From: Nocardioides sp.
Lineage (GTDB): Bacteria > Actinomycetota > Actinomycetes > Propionibacteriales > Nocardioidaceae
Assembly (NCBI GenBank): GCA_029264225.1
Contig: JARICB010000364.1
Coordinates: 1 to 7,765, forward strand
Direction: 5' to 3'
Length of the DNA stretch: 7,765 nucleotides
Of the stretch, positions 5,472-7,765 are shown piece after piece (the first letter of the stretch is position 1; the number at the start of each line of letters is the position of its first letter). The notes beneath the pieces are model-generated. The model saw nothing but the letters and a program-made list of their open reading frames with translations, made no database searches and had not been told where the DNA came from. The translations under genes were made by a program, and so were the position numbers.

Positions 5472-5827
5472 AGGGCCCGCTGCCTGGGCGGGCCGACCAG
5501 CACCATGCCGTCATCCACCCGCACGTCGTAGGTCATGATCGATTTCTCCTCGTCGTCGAGGCACTGGCCCGTGCGCAGGTCGAAGGACTGCTTGTGCATG
5601 GGCGAGGCGACGACCGGCGCGTCGCCTCGCGTGCCCACGATCCCGCGAGCCATTACCGATGTCATGGAGCAAGGGTCGCAGTTGGAGGTGGCGTAGACGT
5701 TGCCATCGTGTGTCCGGAAGATTGCGAGGGCGACGCCGCCCACCAGTGCCGCGACGCCACCCTCGACATCGATCTGGTCGAGACGACAGACAGCGGCGTA
5801 CGTCGACCGGTCGGCCGCGGCACTCAT
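5468..5827 (-). CDS. nirD: Nitrite reductase (NAD(P)H) small subunit NirD
   Basis: A 119-residue Rieske-fold protein, the small subunit that works with NirB in cytoplasmic reduction of nitrite to ammonium. Typical segments are TYAAVCRLDQID at the start, VALAIFRTHDGNVYATSNCDP (32-52), SVMARGIVGTRGDAPVVASPMHKQSFDLRTGQCLDD (57-92) and YDVRVDDGMVLVG. As is usual for NirD, the Cys-x-His and Cys-x2-His ligands of true Rieske proteins are missing, so no [2Fe-2S] cluster is expected. A CDPC (C50, C53) sits near the first ligand site, with C88 near the second. The frame remains open upstream to 5998 inside nirB, but those codons are antisense-like Arg-rich sequence. The ATG at 5827 overlaps the nirB TGA as ATGA, and the length fits the family. 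The gene is the middle one of nirB-nirD-nnaR. Confidence 0.95.
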   Translation of the reverse strand: MSAAADRSTYAAVCRLDQIDVEGGVAALVGGVALAIFRTHDGNVYATSNCDPCSMTSVMARGIVGTRGDAPVVASPMHKQSFDLRTGQCLDDEEKSIMTYDVRVDDGMVLVGPPRQRAL

Positions 5828-7765
5828 GGGGCGCCGACCGGGATGGTCGAGCCGAGCGAGACCTGCCCGTGCCAATCGGCCGGCACCGGCTGATCGCGTT
5901 CGGCGCGGAAGGTGATGCTCGGCTCCGGGACGTCCGGGGCGTTGACGAAGGAGACGAAGCGGGCGAGCTTCGCCGGATCGTCGATGGTTGCCTTCCATTC
6001 GTCGAAGTAGGTCTCGACATGGCGGGCCATCGCAGCCTCCAGTTCGGCGCCGAGGCCGAGTGCGTCGTCGACGACGATCTCGCGCACGCGGTCGAGGCCG
6101 CCGTCAAGGGTATTGAGCCAGGGGGCGGTGCGCTGGAGCCGGTCGGCGGTGCGGATGTAATACATCAGGAACCGGTCGAGGTAGCTGATCAGGGTCTCGG
6201 TATCGAGATCGCCGGCCAGAAGCCGCGCGTGCACCGGTGTCGCGCCACCGTTGCCCCCGACGTAGAGGTTCCACCCCTTCTCCGTGGCGATCACCCCGAA
6301 GTCCTTGCCCCGCGCCTCGGCACATTCGCGGGCACAGCCGCTGACCCCGCCCTTGAGCTTGTGCGGCGAGCGAAGTCCGCGGTAGCGCAACTCCAGGTCG
6401 ATCGCGAGTTGCACGGAGTCCTGCACGCCGTATCGACACCAGGTCGACCCGACACACGACTTCACCGTCCGCAGCGACTTGCCGTAGGCATGCCCCGACT
6501 CGAACCCGGCGTCGACGAGTCGGCGCCAGATCTCAGGCAGTTGTTCCACCCGAGCGCCGAACAGGTCGATCCGCTGTCCACCGGTGATCTTGGTGTAGAG
6601 GTCGTAGTCCTTGGCGACCTGCCCGATGACGATCAGCTTGTCGGGGGTGATCTCGCCGCCCGGAATCCGGGGCACCACCGAGTAGGTGCCGTTGCGCTGG
6701 ATGTTGGCGAGGTAGGCGTCGTTGGTGTCCTGCAAGGTCCGACTCGTCCCTTCGAGCACGTGCCCGTTGAGCTGGCTCGCCAGGATCGAGGCGACCGTGG
6801 GTTTGCAGATGTCGCAGCCACGGCCGGTCCCGTGTGCCTCGACGAGGTCGTCGAAGCGGGTATAGCCGTGCACTGCGACGACCTCGAACAGTTCCTGCCG
6901 GGTGAGTAGGAAGTGCTCGCACAAGCTCCTGTCCACCGACTTCCCGACCGAGGCGAAGTGGTCCTCGACGATCTTCTTCACCATCGGCTTGCACGACCCG
7001 CAGGTGCTGCCGGCCTTCGTGCACTTGGTGACGCAGGTCAGGCTCTCGCAGGGTTCCTCGCTCCCGGTGCTCGGATCGGTCGACAGCGCCTCGAGGATCT
7101 GCGTCTTGGTCACCGCGTTGCACGAGCAGACCTGCGCCTCGTCGGGCAACGTGATCTCGGCGGCTGCACGGCCCATCGGCAGGATCAGGTCCTCCGGGTT
7201 GTCGGGCAACTCGATGCCGCTGGCCACCATCGGTCGCAGGGTCCCGTACGCCGAGGCGTCGCCGACCAGGATGCCGCCCAGCAACTGCTTGCCGTCCTCA
7301 GAGATCACCAGCTTCTTGTAGATCCCGGCGACGGCGTCGGAGAACACCAGTTCCAGGGCGCCGGGGGTGGAGGCGTGAGCATCTCCGAAGGAGGCCACGT
7401 CGATGCCGAGCAGCTTGAGTTTGGTGGACATGTCCGCGCTGAGGAAGGCCCCCGGTCCCCCGAGCAACGCATCGACGACCACCTCGGCCATGGCATATCC
7501 GGGCGCCACCAGGCCATACATCCGACCGCCGGGCGCCGCGCACTCCCCGATCGCCCACACATGGGGAGCGGAGGTGCGGCACTGCTCGTCGACCAGCACG
7601 CCGCCGCGTTCCGCGAGGTCTAGGCCGGCTGCTCCGGCGAGCGCGTCGCGGGGCCGGATCCCGGCCGAGAAGACGACGATCTGGGCCTCGATCGGGTCGG
7701 CATCTCGGAGCTGGAGTCCGCTGACCCGGTCCGACCCCAGCACTTGCTCGGTCATCGCAGCGGTG
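5824..7765 (-). CDS. nirB: Nitrite reductase (NAD(P)H) large subunit NirB, 5'-truncated by window
   Basis: C-terminal part of about 646 residues of the siroheme nitrite reductase, which reduces nitrite to ammonium with electrons from NAD(P)H via FAD and Fe-S centres. The frame runs open to the window edge, and ...TAAMTEQVLG matches the inside of the FAD/NAD domain, so the ATG at 7755 is not the start; about 190-200 residues are missing. Numbering from that Met: the end of the flavin domain (VVFSAGIRPRD, VWAIGECAAPGGRMYGLVAPGY); a BFD-like [2Fe-2S] domain with C210, C212, C252 and C255; a second BFD-like segment with C279, C314 and C317; a ferredoxin-like half-domain; then the siroheme/[4Fe-4S] ligands C434 and C440 (SCVGSTWC), C474 and C478 (GCARECAEARG). 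WNLYVGGNGG follows the second pair. All four siroheme-site cysteines are present, so it should be active. The gene is first of the visible operon; its promoter, where GlnR or NnaR sites would be expected, is outside the window. Confidence 0.96.
   Translation of the reverse strand, partial: TAAMTEQVLGSDRVSGLQLRDADPIEAQIVVFSAGIRPRDALAGAAGLDLAERGGVLVDEQCRTSAPHVWAIGECAAPGGRMYGLVAPGYAMAEVVVDALLGGPGAFLSADMSTKLKLLGIDVASFGDAHASTPGALELVFSDAVAGIYKKLVISEDGKQLLGGILVGDASAYGTLRPMVASGIELPDNPEDLILPMGRAAAEITLPDEAQVCSCNAVTKTQILEALSTDPSTGSEEPCESLTCVTKCTKAGSTCGSCKPMVKKIVEDHFASVGKSVDRSLCEHFLLTRQELFEVVAVHGYTRFDDLVEAHGTGRGCDICKPTVASILASQLNGHVLEGTSRTLQDTNDAYLANIQRNGTYSVVPRIPGGEITPDKLIVIGQVAKDYDLYTKITGGQRIDLFGARVEQLPEIWRRLVDAGFESGHAYGKSLRTVKSCVGSTWCRYGVQDSVQLAIDLELRYRGLRSPHKLKGGVSGCARECAEARGKDFGVIATEKGWNLYVGGNGGATPVHARLLAGDLDTETLISYLDRFLMYYIRTADRLQRTAPWLNTLDGGLDRVREIVVDDALGLGAELEAAMARHVETYFDEWKATIDDPAKLARFVSFVNAPDVPEPSITFRAERDQPVPADWHGQVSLGSTIPVGAP

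Noticed and set aside
5828..5998. N-terminal extension of NirD to 5998
   Set aside because: The extra codons lie inside nirB in another frame and encode Arg-rich sequence; the ATGA overlap start gives the normal NirD length.
5659..6909. A 416-codon open frame on the plus strand
   Set aside because: It is antisense to nirB and nirD and resembles no family I know; long antisense frames are common opposite high-GC genes.
7753..7755. ATG at 7755 as the start of nirB
   Set aside because: The protein would begin inside the flavin/NAD domain; the open frame continues to the edge.
1..7765. tRNA or rRNA genes, CRISPR array, insertion sequence or phage genes
   Set aside because: No cloverleaf-like segments, regularly spaced repeats, transposase or integrase motifs, or terminal inverted repeats were found on reading both strands by eye.

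Overview
The window looks like chromosomal DNA of a high-GC actinomycete, perhaps of the Nocardioides/Propionibacteriales type; the genus is a guess. Evidence is the GC-rich third codon positions, the actinobacterial families present (ECF42-type sigma factor, CE1758/CE1759 flavin pair, NnaR-type HemD-winged helix protein), stop/start overlaps, and promoters that appear to give leaderless mRNAs. There are no tRNA or rRNA genes, insertion sequences or CRISPR arrays. Eight protein genes fill the window with little spare DNA; two are cut by the window ends.

Left part (1-1683): the 3' part of an ECF42-type sigma factor gene (+) meets a small SAM-dependent methyltransferase gene (-) tail to tail. 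Their TAG stop codons interlock in one CTAG palindrome. A 202-bp gap (1684-1885) holds the likely methyltransferase promoter and short GC-rich repeats.

Middle (1886-4323): a two-gene minus-strand operon encodes an FMN-dependent luciferase-like monooxygenase (CE1758 family) and its NAD(P)H:FMN reductase partner (CE1759 family), joined by an ATGA overlap. It is divergent from a MarR-family regulator gene. The 213-bp divergent region carries three copies of a palindrome, GTGA-YRYG-TCA. One lies in the likely monooxygenase promoter region and one between the likely -35 and -10 of marR. The simplest model is that the MarR protein represses both itself and the flavin pair until an unknown small molecule, perhaps the monooxygenase substrate, is present.

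Right part (4311-7765): a minus-strand nitrite assimilation operon, nirB (5' end outside the window), nirD and an nnaR-type regulator. Each junction is a 4-bp stop/start overlap (ATGA, then GTGA). NirBD reduces nitrite to ammonium with NAD(P)H. The NnaR-like protein joins a uroporphyrinogen-III-synthase fold to an OmpR/PhoB-type winged helix and is the likely regulator of nitrate/nitrite assimilation. Its gene ends inside the end of marR (13-bp convergent overlap), with a 10-bp-stem hairpin across the junction.

Most of the window is ordinary core or accessory metabolism. The least described part is the MarR/monooxygenase/reductase module with its triple operator.
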